Source: Mesorhizobium sp. B2-8-5 (lineage in GTDB: Bacteria; Pseudomonadota; Alphaproteobacteria; Rhizobiales; Rhizobiaceae). Taken from it: 64,000 nucleotides of DNA. The DNA lies in assembly GCF_006440675.2 (NCBI RefSeq), contig NZ_CP083951.1, positions 2,699,501 through 2,763,500 on the forward strand, in the 5' to 3' direction. Of the stretch, positions 36,167 through 47,095 are shown one piece after another. Below the pieces are notes generated by a model. It made no database searches and was not told the origin of the DNA. It saw only the letters and a list, made by a program, of their open reading frames with translations. Positions within the stretch are counted from its first letter, which is position 1. Each line of letters starts with the position of its first letter. The translations under genes were made by a program, and so were the position numbers.

Positions 36167-36823
36167 ATGCCGCAGATCTTCTCGAAAAACGCCAATGGCG
36201 TTGCGCGCTTTGTCATCTGGGGAAGTTGTGCAGTTCTGCTGATCGCCGCAGCGATCGGGACAATCCTTCCCCGTTCGGACCTGGTAACGGGAGTAGGTGA
36301 GCCATTGGCGCAGCCGGTGCCGTTCAGTCACAAGCACCATGTCGGCCAGCTCGGCATCGACTGCCGCTATTGCCACAACGGTGTCGAGACCTCGTCTTCG
36401 GCGGGTCTGCCGGCGACCGAAGTCTGCATGACCTGTCATTCGCAGCTTTTCACCAACGCCGAGATGTTGGCGCCCGTGCGCGCAAGCCTGGCCAGCGGCA
36501 AGCCGATCGAATGGCAGCGCGTCAACAGCGTACCCGACTTTGTGTTCTTCAATCACGCCATACACGTTAATAAGGGCGTCGCCTGCGAGACCTGCCATGG
36601 CGAGGTCGACCAGATGCCGCTGACCAGGCGAGCGCATACGCTGAGCATGGAATGGTGCCTCGGCTGTCATCGCAATCCCGGACCCAATCTGCGTCCGCCA
36701 CGGGACGTGTTCCTGATGCACTGGCAGCCACCTGAGGACATCGCCGAGATCAGGCGACAGCTTATCGGCATGCTCGACATCCATCCCGAGACGATGACGG
36801 ATTGCTATGTCTGCCATCGCTGA
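36167..36823 (+). CDS. actA: Alternative complex III subunit A, pentahaem cytochrome c
   Basis: A 218-residue protein with one N-terminal membrane anchor (FVIWGSCAVLLIAAAIG) and five CxxCH haem sites: CRYCH, CMTCH, CETCH, CLGCH and CYVCH. This is the cytochrome c3-like ActA of alternative complex III, which accepts electrons from menaquinol or ubiquinol oxidation. The ATG at 36167 is preferred because it directly precedes the anchor and lies after the promoter; the frame is open back to 36104, which overlaps the promoter itself. Its last 17 bases overlap actB. Confidence 0.92.
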   Translation: MPQIFSKNANGVARFVIWGSCAVLLIAAAIGTILPRSDLVTGVGEPLAQPVPFSHKHHVGQLGIDCRYCHNGVETSSSAGLPATEVCMTCHSQLFTNAEMLAPVRASLASGKPIEWQRVNSVPDFVFFNHAIHVNKGVACETCHGEVDQMPLTRRAHTLSMEWCLGCHRNPGPNLRPPRDVFLMHWQPPEDIAEIRRQLIGMLDIHPETMTDCYVCHR

Positions 36824-39797
36824 AGGAAAGGCGCAGCCCGCTATCGACATCGCAGCGTTGCGCCGACGGCTGACGAGCGGCCGCGAGATGTGGCGCAGCC
36901 TCGACGAGATTGCCGGCACCGTGGAATTCCGGCGCTTCGTCGAAGCCGAATTTCCGGCAATCGCGGAGCGCCTGCCGGCCAGGCCGAACCGGCGCACGCT
37001 GCTGAAGCTGATGGGCGCTTCGCTGTCGCTTGCCGGGCTGGCCGCCTGCAGCAGGGCGGAAGGCATCGTGCCTTATGTGCGCCAGCCGGAAATGCTGATC
37101 CCCGGCAAGCCGGCCTATTACGCGACAACATTGTCGAGCGACGGCTTCGGCATCGGCGCCATCGTCGAGAGCCATGAAGGGCGGCCGACCAAGGTGGAGG
37201 GCAATCCGGATCATCCGGCGTCGCGCGGCGCAACCGACGCGGTGATGCAAGCGGCGGTGCTGACGCTGTTCGACCCTGATCGCTCGCGCACCCCGCTCAA
37301 GGATGGACAGCCGGCATCCTATGGCGATTTCCTCAAGGACATGGCGGCACTCGTCTCGCGCTGGACGGCCTCACAAGGACAGGGCGGAGCCCTGCTGGTT
37401 GAAGCGACTACCTCGCCGACTCTTGCGGCGCAGTTGGATGCGCTGCGGGCACGCTATCCGAAACTGAAAATCCATCGTCACGACCCGTTGGCGATATCTG
37501 CGGCGGCGGAGGCGTCACATGCACTGTTCGGATCGGCGCTGACGCCGGTCTACCGCTTCGATCGTGCCGAAACGATCGTCAGTCTCGACGCCGATTTCCT
37601 GGGCGAGGGGCCGGGGCGGCTCGCCTATGCGCGCGACTTCGCCGCGCGGCGACGCGTGCGCAGCCCGAACGACGGGATGAGCCGGCTTTATGCGGTGGAA
37701 TCGACGCCGACGATCACCGGCGCGGCGGCCGATCATAAGATAGCGATACGGCCGAGTGAGGTCGAAGCCGTGGCTGCCGGGCTTCATGCCACGCTGGAAG
37801 GCCAAGCCGGGGCGCCCGTAGCGCCAATCGACCAGACTCCGATCGACGCGCCATGGATGAATGCGCTGGTCGATGATCTGAAGGCAGCCGGCCGCAACGC
37901 ACTGGTCGTGCCGGGTGCGCATCAGAGCGTGTTCGTTCACACTGCCGCGTTTGCCGCCAATGCGAGGCTTGGCGCGCTCGGCAATACGATGGAGTTTATC
38001 GCGGCGCCGGATGCGCTGCAGGTCGATGGCGATCTGGAGGCGATGTGCGAAGCGATTGGCCACGGGGCGATCGACGCGGTCATCGTGCTCGTCGCAAATC
38101 CGCTGCACACCGCGCCGGCAGGCCTCGATGTGCGCAAAGCCTTTTCCGGCCTGAAGCTGCTTGTCCATCAGGGGCTCTATCGCGACGAGACGGCATTCCT
38201 GGCGCATTGGCATGTGCCTGCGGCGCATGAACTCGAGAGCTGGAGCGACATCCGAGCCTATGACGGCACGGCCTCGCTGGTGCAGCCGCTGATCAGGCCG
38301 CTTTACGATGGCAAGACCGGGCATGAGCTGCTCGCCGTGCTTGGCGGCCAATTCCAGACTGATCCGCTGTCGCTTGTCCGGCAGCATTGGGCAGAGCTCG
38401 ATGATGACACGTGGAGAAAGGCTCTGCGCGACGGTGTTATAGCGAACAGTGCCGCCAGGCCGGCATCCGTTACAGTGCCGCCGGATCTGGCGGGACTGAA
38501 GACGGCGGCAAACGCGGGCAATGGCATCGAGGTCCGCTTCGTCGCTGATCCGTGGCTGCGTGACGGCCGCTTTGCCAATGCGTCGTGGCTGCAGGAGCTG
38601 CCGCGACCGCTGACCAAGATCGTGTGGGGCAATGCTGCGCTCATATCGCCCGCCACTGCCGAGCGACTGAAAATCGAAAACGGCGATGTCATCAATGTCG
38701 CCTCAAATGGCGCGGACGTCGATGGACCGGCCTGGATCGCGCCCGGCCATCCGGACGAAACGATAACGCTTTCCTTTGGCTTCGGGCGAAAGGTCGGTTC
38801 CGTTGCCGCGCTGTCGGAAGGCTACGACGCCTTCCATTTGCGCCGTGGTTCGGAATGGTTCGCGACCGGCGCGGCGATCGCACCCCGCAAGAACAGCATG
38901 CGCGTCATCACCACGCAGCAACACCAGGCGATGGAAGGTCGCGCCATCGTGCGCCACGCCTCGCTCGACGCATTCCGGCAGAACTCGGATTTCGTCCGCA
39001 AGGATGTGCCGCCGGCGCCGACGGAATCGCTCTATCCCGATTGGCGTTACGACCAGGAAGCCTGGGCGATGGCGATCGATCTTTCGGCCTGCATCGGGTG
39101 CATGGCCTGCGTCTCGGCCTGCCAGGCAGAGAACAACATCGCGCCGGTCGGGCCGGAGGAATGCGAGCGCGGCCACGAGATGCACTGGCTGCGAGTCGAT
39201 CGCTACTATGCCGGTCCGCTCGACGCGCCCGAGACCTTTTTCCAGCCGGTGCCGTGCATGCATTGCGAAAAGGCGCCCTGCGAAGTGGTGTGCCCGGTCA
39301 ACGCCACCGTGCATACGCATGATGGGCTGAATGCGCAGGTCTACAACCGCTGCATCGGCACGCGCTATTGCTCGCAGAACTGCCCCTACAAGGTGCGGCG
39401 CTTCAACTTCCTCGACCACCAGTCGTTCGACAAGGACGAAGCTGGGCCGGAGCAGGGCGTGCACAATCCGAACGTCAGCGTGCGCTCGCACGGCGTGATG
39501 GAGAAATGCACCTACTGCATCCAGCGCATCAGCGCCAAGCGCATCCAGGCGCAGATCGAAAATCGCGACATCGCCGATGGCGAAGTGGTCACCGCCTGCC
39601 AACAGGCCTGCCCAACCCAGGCCATCACCTTCGGTGATCGCAACAGGAAAGACGCAAAGGTCGTTCGGGAGAAAAGCGCGCCGCAGAACTACGCGCTGCT
39701 GGAGGAGCTGAACACACGGCCGCGCACCTCCTATCTCGGCAAAATCTCCAATCCGAACGGCAGGCTTGCCAGACCAAGCGAGGCGACCGATGGCTGA
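36807..39797 (+). CDS. actB: Alternative complex III subunit B, iron-sulfur/MopB-like protein
   Basis: A 996-residue fusion typical of ActB. After an N-terminal twin-arginine and lipobox-like stretch ([20 protein letters not shown]) comes a molybdopterin-oxidoreductase-like region (about residues 80-700), known in this family to lack the molybdenum cofactor. A ferredoxin domain follows with cluster motifs [41 protein letters not shown] and CTYCIQRI. It passes electrons between ActC and the haem subunits on the periplasmic side. Confidence 0.93.
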   Translation: MSAIAEGKAQPAIDIAALRRRLTSGREMWRSLDEIAGTVEFRRFVEAEFPAIAERLPARPNRRTLLKLMGASLSLAGLAACSRAEGIVPYVRQPEMLIPGKPAYYATTLSSDGFGIGAIVESHEGRPTKVEGNPDHPASRGATDAVMQAAVLTLFDPDRSRTPLKDGQPASYGDFLKDMAALVSRWTASQGQGGALLVEATTSPTLAAQLDALRARYPKLKIHRHDPLAISAAAEASHALFGSALTPVYRFDRAETIVSLDADFLGEGPGRLAYARDFAARRRVRSPNDGMSRLYAVESTPTITGAAADHKIAIRPSEVEAVAAGLHATLEGQAGAPVAPIDQTPIDAPWMNALVDDLKAAGRNALVVPGAHQSVFVHTAAFAANARLGALGNTMEFIAAPDALQVDGDLEAMCEAIGHGAIDAVIVLVANPLHTAPAGLDVRKAFSGLKLLVHQGLYRDETAFLAHWHVPAAHELESWSDIRAYDGTASLVQPLIRPLYDGKTGHELLAVLGGQFQTDPLSLVRQHWAELDDDTWRKALRDGVIANSAARPASVTVPPDLAGLKTAANAGNGIEVRFVADPWLRDGRFANASWLQELPRPLTKIVWGNAALISPATAERLKIENGDVINVASNGADVDGPAWIAPGHPDETITLSFGFGRKVGSVAALSEGYDAFHLRRGSEWFATGAAIAPRKNSMRVITTQQHQAMEGRAIVRHASLDAFRQNSDFVRKDVPPAPTESLYPDWRYDQEAWAMAIDLSACIGCMACVSACQAENNIAPVGPEECERGHEMHWLRVDRYYAGPLDAPETFFQPVPCMHCEKAPCEVVCPVNATVHTHDGLNAQVYNRCIGTRYCSQNCPYKVRRFNFLDHQSFDKDEAGPEQGVHNPNVSVRSHGVMEKCTYCIQRISAKRIQAQIENRDIADGEVVTACQQACPTQAITFGDRNRKDAKVVREKSAPQNYALLEELNTRPRTSYLGKISNPNGRLARPSEATDG

Positions 39798-41148
39798 AGC
39801 CGGCGCGAACAGCTCGGCTGTCCTGCGCGGCCGTCACGACTTTCCCGAGATCAGTGGGCGCATCGGCTCGATCGTGCTCAACGGCCGCCTGCCGCGTCAT
39901 TTCTGGACGGCGTTCTTCCTTTGCTTCCTGCTCGTCCTGCTGCTGCTCTATTCGATCACTTACCTGATCGCCGTCGGTGTCGGCGCCTATGGTATCGACA
40001 TTCCGGTGGCCTGGGGCACGATGATCTCCAACTTCGTCTGGTGGATCGGCATCGGCCATGCCGGCACGCTGATCTCGGCGGTGCTCCTGCTGCTGCGCCA
40101 ACCATGGCGCGCCTCGATCAACCGCTTCGCCGAAGCCATGACGCTGTTTGCCGTCGCCATGGCCGGCTTGTTCCCGATCCTGCATCTCGGCCGACCGTGG
40201 TTCTTCTACTGGCTGCTGCCGCTGCCCAATGTGCATATGAACTGGCCGCAATGGCGCAGCCCGCTCGTCTGGGATTTCGCGGCGATCGCGACCTATGCGA
40301 CCGTCTCGCTGCTCTTCTGGTATATGGGTCTGCTGCCGGATCTGGCGGTGCTGCGCGACCGCGCGAGAGCAAGGCCGGCGCAGCTCTTCTACGGCATATT
40401 GGCGCTTGGCTGGCGCGGCTCGGCCTATCATTGGTCGCGCTATCAGGTCGTCTATTTCCTGCTAGCCGCCCTGGCCACGCCGCTGGTCGTTTCGGTCCAC
40501 TCGATCGTCTCGCTCGACTTCACCTTCGCCATCACGCCCGGCTACCACTCGACGATCTTCCCGCCCTATTTCGTCGCCGGCGCGCTGCTCTCAGGCTTCG
40601 CCATGGTGCTCACCATCGCCATTCCGCTGCGCTGGGCTTTTTCGGTCGAGGACCTGATCACGGTCAGGCATATGGACAATGCCGCCAAGCTGATGATCGC
40701 CGCCGGCATGGTCGTCGCCTATGGCTATGTCTCCGAAGCATTCTTCGCCTGGTATTCGGGCGAGCCCTACGAACGCGCCATGATGGCGCAGCGCGCGCTA
40801 GGTCCCTATGCGCCGCTGTTCTGGACGATGCTCGGCCTGAACTGTGGCGTGCTGCAGTTGCTGTGGTTCAGACGCATCCGCCGCAACATGCCGCTGCTGT
40901 TCGCGATCGCCATTGCCATCAACATCGGCATGTGGATCGAACGCTACATCATCGTCGTGACGGGGCCGAGCCGCGACTACCTGCCGTCTGCCTGGGGCGA
41001 GCAGTCGCTGACCTGGCTCGACTTCGGCATCCTCTTCGGCTCGATCGGCACCTTTTTCGCGCTGGTCTTCCTGTTTATCCGCATCCTGCCGGCGATCACC
41101 ATCTTCGAGGTCGAGGAACTGGCTGAGGAGGAGGGCAAGCTCAGATGA
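39790..41148 (+). CDS. actC: Alternative complex III subunit C, NrfD-like quinol-binding protein
   Basis: A 452-residue NrfD/PsrC-type integral membrane protein with about ten hydrophobic segments, including FWTAFFLCFLLVLLLLYSIT. Conserved family stretches are VWWIGIGHAGTLISAVLLLL and FNFAITPGYHST-like FAITPGYHSTIFPPYF. It is the likely quinol oxidation site. The ATG at 39790 overlaps the actB stop by eight bases. Confidence 0.92.
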   Translation: MAEAGANSSAVLRGRHDFPEISGRIGSIVLNGRLPRHFWTAFFLCFLLVLLLLYSITYLIAVGVGAYGIDIPVAWGTMISNFVWWIGIGHAGTLISAVLLLLRQPWRASINRFAEAMTLFAVAMAGLFPILHLGRPWFFYWLLPLPNVHMNWPQWRSPLVWDFAAIATYATVSLLFWYMGLLPDLAVLRDRARARPAQLFYGILALGWRGSAYHWSRYQVVYFLLAALATPLVVSVHSIVSLDFTFAITPGYHSTIFPPYFVAGALLSGFAMVLTIAIPLRWAFSVEDLITVRHMDNAAKLMIAAGMVVAYGYVSEAFFAWYSGEPYERAMMAQRALGPYAPLFWTMLGLNCGVLQLLWFRRIRRNMPLLFAIAIAINIGMWIERYIIVVTGPSRDYLPSAWGEQSLTWLDFGILFGSIGTFFALVFLFIRILPAITIFEVEELAEEEGKLR

Positions 41149-41672
41149 GCCTCTACGGTCTCGTGGCTGCGTTTGCCGCACCCGAAGCGCTTATCGAGGC
41201 AGCCCGCGGCATGCGCGAGCGCGGCTACCGGCGCATGGATGCGTTCTCGCCGTTTCCGCTGAAGGAATTGGATGAGATACTGGAAATCCGCGCCACGCGC
41301 CTGCCCTGGGCCGTGCTCGCCGGCGGCATTGCCGGCGCCGCTCTTGTCTATGCGCTGATCTGGTACTCCGTCGAGATCGACTATCCCATCAATGTCGGCG
41401 GCCGGCCGCTGCATTCCTGGCCGCCTTTCGTCGTCATCGCCTTCGAGGCCGGCATTCTCGGCGCAGCCTTCGCCGGCTTTCTGGGTGTGCTCGCGGCCAA
41501 CGGCCTGCCCCGCTACCATCATCCGGTCTTCAACGCCGAGAGCTTCAGCTATGCCCGCGGCGGCAAGTTCTATCTGCTGATCGAAGCGGCCGATCCGAAA
41601 TACCGGAAGGGCGTGACCCGGGGCCAACTGACGCGGCTCGGTGCCGAGACGGTCGAAGAGGTCGAAGCGTGA
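41145..41672 (+). CDS. actD: Alternative complex III subunit D (DUF3341)
   Basis: A 175-residue protein of the DUF3341/ActD family. A short cytoplasmic domain (LYGLVAAFAAPEALIEAARG and MDAFSPFPLKELDEIL) is followed by two membrane helices (AVLAGGIAGAALVYALIW and VVIAFEAGILGAAFAGFLGV). It starts by an ATGA overlap with actC. It is a structural subunit with no cofactors. Confidence 0.9.
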   Translation: MSLYGLVAAFAAPEALIEAARGMRERGYRRMDAFSPFPLKELDEILEIRATRLPWAVLAGGIAGAALVYALIWYSVEIDYPINVGGRPLHSWPPFVVIAFEAGILGAAFAGFLGVLAANGLPRYHHPVFNAESFSYARGGKFYLLIEAADPKYRKGVTRGQLTRLGAETVEEVEA

Positions 41673-42211
41673 GCCGTCTCGGCCTAACGCTTCTGCTCGG
41701 AGCGCTGGCTGTCGCCGGCTGCCGGCAGGACATGGAGGACCAGCCGCGCTACGATCCGCTGGAGGCGAGCAGCCAATTCGCCGACGGCATGTCGGCACGC
41801 ACGCCGGTCACGGGCACTGTCACACGCGACGCCGATCTTTCGCCTGTCCCGGACAAAATCCCCTATCCGATCACGACCGAGCTGCTACAGCGCGGCCAGC
41901 AGCGTTTCGACATATTCTGTTCGCCCTGTCACAGCCGCACCGGCGACGGCAACGGCATGATCGTCCAGCGCGGCTTTCCGGCGCCACCAAGCTACCATCA
42001 GGATGCGCTGCGCAAGGCCTCGGACCGCCACTTCTACGACGTCATCACCAACGGCTACGGCGCGATGTATTCTTATGCGGCGCGCGTGCCGCCGCAGGAC
42101 CGCTGGGCGATCGTCGCCTATATCCGCGCGCTGCAATATTCGCGCGCCGCTCCAGTCGCCGAACTTCCGCAAAGCCTGCGCACGCGGCTTGAAGCGGAGG
42201 CATCGCCATGA
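41669..42211 (+). CDS. actE: Alternative complex III subunit E, monohaem cytochrome c
   Basis: A 180-residue lipoprotein-like cytochrome c. The signal ends at a lipobox (LAVAGC), the haem site is CSPCH and the distal methionine is probably in YGAMYSYA. GTG start in a GTGA overlap with actD. It delivers electrons from the ActA haems toward the oxidase. Confidence 0.9.
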   Translation: MSRLGLTLLLGALAVAGCRQDMEDQPRYDPLEASSQFADGMSARTPVTGTVTRDADLSPVPDKIPYPITTELLQRGQQRFDIFCSPCHSRTGDGNGMIVQRGFPAPPSYHQDALRKASDRHFYDVITNGYGAMYSYAARVPPQDRWAIVAYIRALQYSRAAPVAELPQSLRTRLEAEASP

Positions 42212-43320
42212 GCCGCCTGGAGCAGGGTTTTGTGGCGGTCGGCGTCGCGGGACTTGTCCTGTGCGTTCTTGGCGCATCGCTCGATGCCAAAGCAATGCTG
42301 GGCGCCTGGGTCGCGGTAGCTATCTTCGCGATCAGCCTGCCGCTCGGCGCGCTGACCATATTGATGGTGCACGGGCTGACCGGCGGACGCTGGGGCGAGG
42401 CGGTCCGCCAGCCTTTGCGGGTCATGATCGCGATGCTGCCGCTCGCGCTTATCTTGCTCCTGCCGGTGCTGATGAGACTCGACCTTATCTTCCCATGGGC
42501 CGGCGCGGATTCCGCGATGCTTTCTGAGAAGGTTCGAGAGAAGCTTGCTTATCTCAACGTGCCGTTCTTCCTGCTGCGCTTCGCTGTCTGCGCGGCGATC
42601 TGGCTCGTTCTCACATGGGTGGTGCTCGGCTCGACTTCAGAGGATTCCGAGAAAGCTGGCAACGGGAGGAAATATGCTCTTGGCCTGATCCTCCACGCGC
42701 TTGCCGTCAGCGTCTTTGCCATCGACTGGATGCTTTCGATCGAGCCGGAATTCACCTCGACCATCTACGCGCTTTGTGAGGCCTCCGCCGAAGTCGTCGG
42801 AGCTTTCGCCCTGGCGATCCTTGTGCTGGCCGCAAGACGGGCAGTGGAGGTCATACCCGGTGGCGAGGAAGATGTCGCGCTTAGCGAGGACCTTGCCAAC
42901 ATGCAGCTGGGCTTCCTGCTGACCTGGATCTACCTCGTCTTCATGCAGTGGGTTGTCGTCTGGGGCGGCGACCTGCCCGACGAGATCGGGTGGTACATCA
43001 GTCGCGCGACGGGGGGCTGGCGGTATCTGCTGTGGCTGCTGATTGCCTTGCAGGCGGCTGCGTTCACAGGCTCGCTCGGCCGACGGCTCAAGCGCAGCCA
43101 TGACGGCCTGGTCTGGCTGGCGGGGGCAGCTCTTGCAGGCCATTTCGCCGATGTGTTCTGGCGTATACGGCCACCGCTCTTTTCCGGCGGTCTGCTAGCG
43201 CTCTGGCATGATGCGGTCGCCTGGGTGGGACTGGGTGGGCTGTGGCTTGCGCTGTTCCTCTTCCTGCTCCGCCGGGCAGACAGGATCGTCTGGTGGAGGC
43301 GGGAGGTAGCCCATGGCTAA
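42208..43320 (+). CDS. actF: Alternative complex III subunit F-like membrane protein
   Basis: A 370-residue protein with about ten hydrophobic segments and the position of ActF in this operon type. Typical stretches are ALAVSVFAIDWMLSIEPEFT and LGFLLTWIYLVFMQWVVVWG. ATGA overlap with actE. ActF resembles ActC/NrfD distantly and forms the second membrane core of the complex. Confidence 0.85.
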   Translation: MSRLEQGFVAVGVAGLVLCVLGASLDAKAMLGAWVAVAIFAISLPLGALTILMVHGLTGGRWGEAVRQPLRVMIAMLPLALILLLPVLMRLDLIFPWAGADSAMLSEKVREKLAYLNVPFFLLRFAVCAAIWLVLTWVVLGSTSEDSEKAGNGRKYALGLILHALAVSVFAIDWMLSIEPEFTSTIYALCEASAEVVGAFALAILVLAARRAVEVIPGGEEDVALSEDLANMQLGFLLTWIYLVFMQWVVVWGGDLPDEIGWYISRATGGWRYLLWLLIALQAAAFTGSLGRRLKRSHDGLVWLAGAALAGHFADVFWRIRPPLFSGGLLALWHDAVAWVGLGGLWLALFLFLLRRADRIVWWRREVAHG

Positions 43321-43759
43321 GGCGCACCGCCATCCCGAGACGCGCGATGTCCAGCCGCGGATGCTGCTCGCTTTCGGTGGCGGGCTGCTGCTGTTCATCG
43401 CCTTGGCCGCGATCGGCATGAAGCTCGCCTTCAACACCACGCCGACATGGCTGCCGGTTCCGACGGAAACCAGTCCGGAAAGCCCCGATCTGCAGACCGC
43501 GCCAAGGCAGGACCTGGCAAGTCTTCGCGCCGAGGAGGATCGCCAGCTCAAAATGCTTGGCTGGGTCGACCGCAATGCCGGCATCGCCCGTATTCCGATC
43601 GACGACGCCATGTGGGCAATTGTCAGCAACGGTTTGCCGGATTGGTCGCAGCAGCGATCCGCAACCACTGGAGCCGATGACTGCGCCCTGGTCACAGCGG
43701 CCGTTCCCCGCGCTCCGCAGGCCCAGAATTGCCGACAGCAAAGCGGGGCAGGGCGATGA
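43313..43759 (+). CDS. Small membrane-anchored protein of the ACIII-oxidase operon
   Basis: A 148-residue protein with one N-terminal helix (MLLAFGGGLLLFIALAAIGM) and a periplasmic part containing GWVDRNAGIARIPIDDAMWA. The stretch RIPIDDAM is a recurring feature of proteins at this place in proteobacterial ACIII operons. No cofactor motif. It overlaps actF by eight bases and the SCO gene by four. An assembly role is possible but unproven. Confidence 0.75.
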   Translation: MAKAHRHPETRDVQPRMLLAFGGGLLLFIALAAIGMKLAFNTTPTWLPVPTETSPESPDLQTAPRQDLASLRAEEDRQLKMLGWVDRNAGIARIPIDDAMWAIVSNGLPDWSQQRSATTGADDCALVTAAVPRAPQAQNCRQQSGAGR

Positions 43760-44508
43760 GAAGCTTGTTAGCCGCCCTTTGTCTGTTCGTTGCCGGCGCG
43801 GCCCCTGCCGCCGAGCGACCGACATTCGATCCAAAGCTCGGCGCACAGCTGACGCTGGACCGCGAACTGATCGACGCCAGCGGCCGGAAGCTGACGCTGG
43901 GCGAAACGCTGGGCGGCCGTCCGGCGCTTGTCATCTTCGGCTACGACAAATGCCCGAACCTGTGCGGCGTCACCCAGCAGGCCGTTGCCTCCGACCTGAA
44001 CAAGACATCGCTTCGGCCGGCAGACTACCGCGCGCTGTTCATCTCGATCGATCCCGAGGAGACCCCGGCCGACGCGGCCACGGCGCAAGATGACATCGCT
44101 TCCGCCGCCGGTCCGGCAGGCCTGCCCGCCTGGCGTTTCCTGACCAGCAGCGATGGCGCAGGCGCTACGCTTGCCAGCGAGGCGGGCATCACCTTCGACC
44201 GGCGCAAAGGCATCGATCAGTTCGTCCATCCGATCGCGGTCATAGCACTTACGCCGTCTGGCCGGATTTCACAGGTGCTGCCGGCGCTGACCTTCACGCC
44301 GCGCGATCTCAAGCTCGCGCTGGTCGAAGCGTCGGAGAACAGGCTTGGGTCGATTGCCGATCACATCTTCCTGCTCTGCGCCGGCTTCGACAGTTCGAAA
44401 GGCCAGTACACGCCGGCGATCTGGGCGGCGCTGAAAGTCGCGAGCCTGGCAACGCTGCTTGGCCTCGGCGCAACCGTGCTCTGGCAAAGCTGGGGGAGGG
44501 CAAGGTGA
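43756..44508 (+). CDS. SCO1/SenC-family copper chaperone
   Basis: A 250-residue thioredoxin-fold protein. An N-terminal signal (MRSLLAALCLFVAGAAPAA) precedes the copper site CPNLC (about residues 63-67) in FGYDKCPNLCGVTQQ, and the third ligand is His in DQFVHPIAVI. A hydrophobic segment near the C-terminus (VASLATLLGLGATVLW) is an additional anchor. It loads the CuA centre of the downstream oxidase subunit II. ATGA overlap upstream. Confidence 0.92.
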   Translation: MRSLLAALCLFVAGAAPAAERPTFDPKLGAQLTLDRELIDASGRKLTLGETLGGRPALVIFGYDKCPNLCGVTQQAVASDLNKTSLRPADYRALFISIDPEETPADAATAQDDIASAAGPAGLPAWRFLTSSDGAGATLASEAGITFDRRKGIDQFVHPIAVIALTPSGRISQVLPALTFTPRDLKLALVEASENRLGSIADHIFLLCAGFDSSKGQYTPAIWAALKVASLATLLGLGATVLWQSWGRAR

Positions 44509-45458
44509 GCTTCGGCATTCCCTTCTTCCCGCAGGAGGCTTCCTCGGAAGCCGGCCAGGTCGATGCGCTGTTTTACACTTTGCTTGCTTTTTCCGTCGTT
44601 CTCGGACTGGCGCTGACCGGACTGGTCGTCGGCTACGCGGTGAAATACCGCGTCGGCTCACAGGCGGATCGGACGGGCAAGCGTTCCCGCAGCCTGCCGC
44701 TGGAAATGAGCTGGACGATCGCCAGCCTGATCGTCGCTTTCATCTTCTTCGGCTGGGGCGCCACGCTTTTCGTTCGCCGCGACCATCCGCCGGCGGACGC
44801 GCTCGAGATCACCGGACTCGGCAAGCAATGGATGTGGGAGTTCAGGCAGCCAGGCGGCCAGCGCGAGATCAACGAATTGCATGTTCCCGTCGGCAAACCT
44901 GTCGTGGTGTCGCTCGCCTCACAGGACGTCATCCACTCCTTCTACGTGCCGGCGTTCCGTATCAAGCAGGATGCGGTGCCGGGCCGCACGACGCATATCT
45001 GGTTCATCGCCACCGAGCCAGGCCGCTACCACCTGTTCTGCGCCCAATATTGCGGCACGCAGCATTCCGAAATGGGCGGCTGGGTGACCGTGATGGCGCC
45101 CGAGCAATATGCCGCGTGGCTGAACAGCCAGGGCGAAGGCGAGACGCTTGCCGCGAGCGGCGAGAAACTGTTTCGCGCGCTGGGCTGCTCGGGCTGCCAT
45201 GGCGCGAGCAGCAAGGTGCGGGCGCCGTCGCTTGACGGCATCTTCGGCCGGCCGGTGGCGCTCGACAACCAGCAGACGGTGATCGCAGACGAGCGTTATC
45301 TGCGCGACTCCATCCTCAATCCGAAGAAGGAAATCGCGGCGGGCTATGAACCGGTCATGCCGAGCTTCGACGGCCTGATCGACGAAGGCGAACTGCAGAT
45401 GCTGCTCGCTTATCTGAAGTCGCTTTCGCCGCAACCAACGGCTGGAGCCATGCCATGA
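44505..45458 (+). CDS. coxB: Cytochrome c oxidase subunit II with fused cytochrome c
   Basis: A 317-residue subunit of the caa3 type. Two membrane hairpin helices ([20 protein letters not shown] and [19 protein letters not shown]) are followed by the cupredoxin CuA domain with [14 protein letters not shown], then a C-terminal cytochrome c domain with CSGCH and the methionine ligand probably in EPVMPSFDG. The fused haem makes a separate cytochrome c unnecessary, which fits direct coupling to alternative complex III. GTG start overlapping the SCO gene. Confidence 0.95.
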   Translation: MSFGIPFFPQEASSEAGQVDALFYTLLAFSVVLGLALTGLVVGYAVKYRVGSQADRTGKRSRSLPLEMSWTIASLIVAFIFFGWGATLFVRRDHPPADALEITGLGKQWMWEFRQPGGQREINELHVPVGKPVVVSLASQDVIHSFYVPAFRIKQDAVPGRTTHIWFIATEPGRYHLFCAQYCGTQHSEMGGWVTVMAPEQYAAWLNSQGEGETLAASGEKLFRALGCSGCHGASSKVRAPSLDGIFGRPVALDNQQTVIADERYLRDSILNPKKEIAAGYEPVMPSFDGLIDEGELQMLLAYLKSLSPQPTAGAMP

Positions 45459-47095
45459 CCAACGTGGCGATGCAGGGCACGTATTTGGGGGAGGGGAGCG
45501 GGCCTCGCGCGTGGCTGCTGACCACCGACCACAAGCGCGTTGCATGGCTCTACCTGATCTCGCTGACTACCTTCTTCTTCCTCGGCGGCGCCATGGCGGT
45601 GCTGATGCGCATCGAGCTTGCGACACCGGCCGGCGACCTCGTCTCCGACGATGTCTACAACCGGCTGTTCTCGCTGCACGGCATCATCATGGTCTGGTTC
45701 TTCCTGGTGCCGTCGATCCCGGCGACATTGGGCAATTTCCTTTTGCCGTTGATGATCGGCGCGCGCGACCTCGCGTTCCCGCGGCTGAACCTCGCCAGCT
45801 GGTATGTCTTCATCTTCGGCAGCTTGTTCGCGCTGTTTGCGGTGGTGGCGGGCGGCGTCGACACCGGCTGGACGTTCTACACGCCGCTGTCGACGCTCTA
45901 TGCCAATGGCTGGGTTTCGACCGCGGCGTTCGGCGTCTTCATCGTCGGCTTCTCGACGATCATGACCGGCATCAACTTCATCGTCAGCGTGCACACGCTG
46001 CGCGCGCCCGGGCTCACCTGGTTCCGCCTGCCGATCTTCGTCTGGACGCTCTACGCCACCAGCCTGGTGATGGTGCTGGCGACCCCGGTGCTCGCCGCCT
46101 CGCTGATCCTGATCGTGCTGGAGCGTGTGTTCGGCATCGGCATCTTCAATCCCGATCTCGGCGGCGATCCGCTGCTCTTCCAGCATCTCTTTTGGTTCTA
46201 CTCGCACCCGGCGGTCTACATCATGATCCTGCCAGGCATGGGCGTGGTGTCGGAGGTGCTGCCCTGTTTCAGCCGCCGGCCGCTGTTCGGCTACAAGGCC
46301 GTGGCGATGTCGTCGATGGCGATCGCCGTCTTTGGCTTCCTGGTCTGGGGCCACCACATGTTCGTCAGCGGGCAATCTTCCTATGCCGGCGTGGTATTCT
46401 CGTTCCTGTCCTTCTGCGTCGCGATCCCGTCGGCGATCAAGGTCTTCAACTGGAGCCTGACGCTGCGCAAGGGCGAGATCAGCTTCGAGACGCCGATGCT
46501 TTACGCGCTGTTCTTCCTTGCGCTGTTCACCTTCGGCGGGCTGGCGGGGCTCTTCCTTGCGTCGCTCGCGGTCGACGTGCATGTCCACGACACCTACTTC
46601 GTCATCGCGCACTTCCACTACATCATGGTCGGCGGCATGGTGACCGCCTATATGGCCGGCCTGCATTTCTGGTGGCCTAAGCTGACCGGCCGCATGTATT
46701 CGGAAACGGCGGGGCGGATCGCGGCGACCGTCACCTTCGTCGGCTTCAACCTGACCTTCTTCCCGCAATATGTGCTGGGCTTCGACGGCATGCCCCGGCG
46801 CTATCATACCTATCCGCCGGAGTTCCAATTCTGGAACGTGCTGTCGTCGGCTGGCGCGGTGGTGCTGGCGATCGGCTATTTGATGCCGTTGTTCTATCTC
46901 GGCTGGTCGCTGTTTCGCGGCGCTCGCGCGACCGACAATCCGTGGAACGCCACCGGGCTCGAATGGCAGACAGGCTCGCCGCCGCCGCCGCATAATTTCG
47001 AGACGATGCCGGTTGTGACCCGACCGGCCTATGCCTACGACATGAAGGGGCTTGAGCACGAACGCTTCAGTCCGCATCTGGAGGCAGGCGGATGA
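45455..47095 (+). CDS. coxA: Cytochrome c oxidase subunit I (A2-type haem-copper oxidase)
   Basis: A 546-residue catalytic subunit with about 12 helices. Haem and CuB histidines lie in [30 protein letters not shown] and [11 protein letters not shown]. The motif YSHPAVY, in place of HPEVY, marks the A2 subfamily, where Tyr-Ser replaces the proton-channel glutamate. The D-channel entrance [20 protein letters not shown] is intact. It reduces oxygen to water and pumps protons. Confidence 0.96.
   Translation: MTNVAMQGTYLGEGSGPRAWLLTTDHKRVAWLYLISLTTFFFLGGAMAVLMRIELATPAGDLVSDDVYNRLFSLHGIIMVWFFLVPSIPATLGNFLLPLMIGARDLAFPRLNLASWYVFIFGSLFALFAVVAGGVDTGWTFYTPLSTLYANGWVSTAAFGVFIVGFSTIMTGINFIVSVHTLRAPGLTWFRLPIFVWTLYATSLVMVLATPVLAASLILIVLERVFGIGIFNPDLGGDPLLFQHLFWFYSHPAVYIMILPGMGVVSEVLPCFSRRPLFGYKAVAMSSMAIAVFGFLVWGHHMFVSGQSSYAGVVFSFLSFCVAIPSAIKVFNWSLTLRKGEISFETPMLYALFFLALFTFGGLAGLFLASLAVDVHVHDTYFVIAHFHYIMVGGMVTAYMAGLHFWWPKLTGRMYSETAGRIAATVTFVGFNLTFFPQYVLGFDGMPRRYHTYPPEFQFWNVLSSAGAVVLAIGYLMPLFYLGWSLFRGARATDNPWNATGLEWQTGSPPPPHNFETMPVVTRPAYAYDMKGLEHERFSPHLEAGG

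Noticed and set aside
45410..47077. Open frame of 555 codons on the minus strand
   Set aside because: Antisense shadow of coxA; the product is dominated by Arg, Glu and His, as expected from reversed membrane-protein codons.
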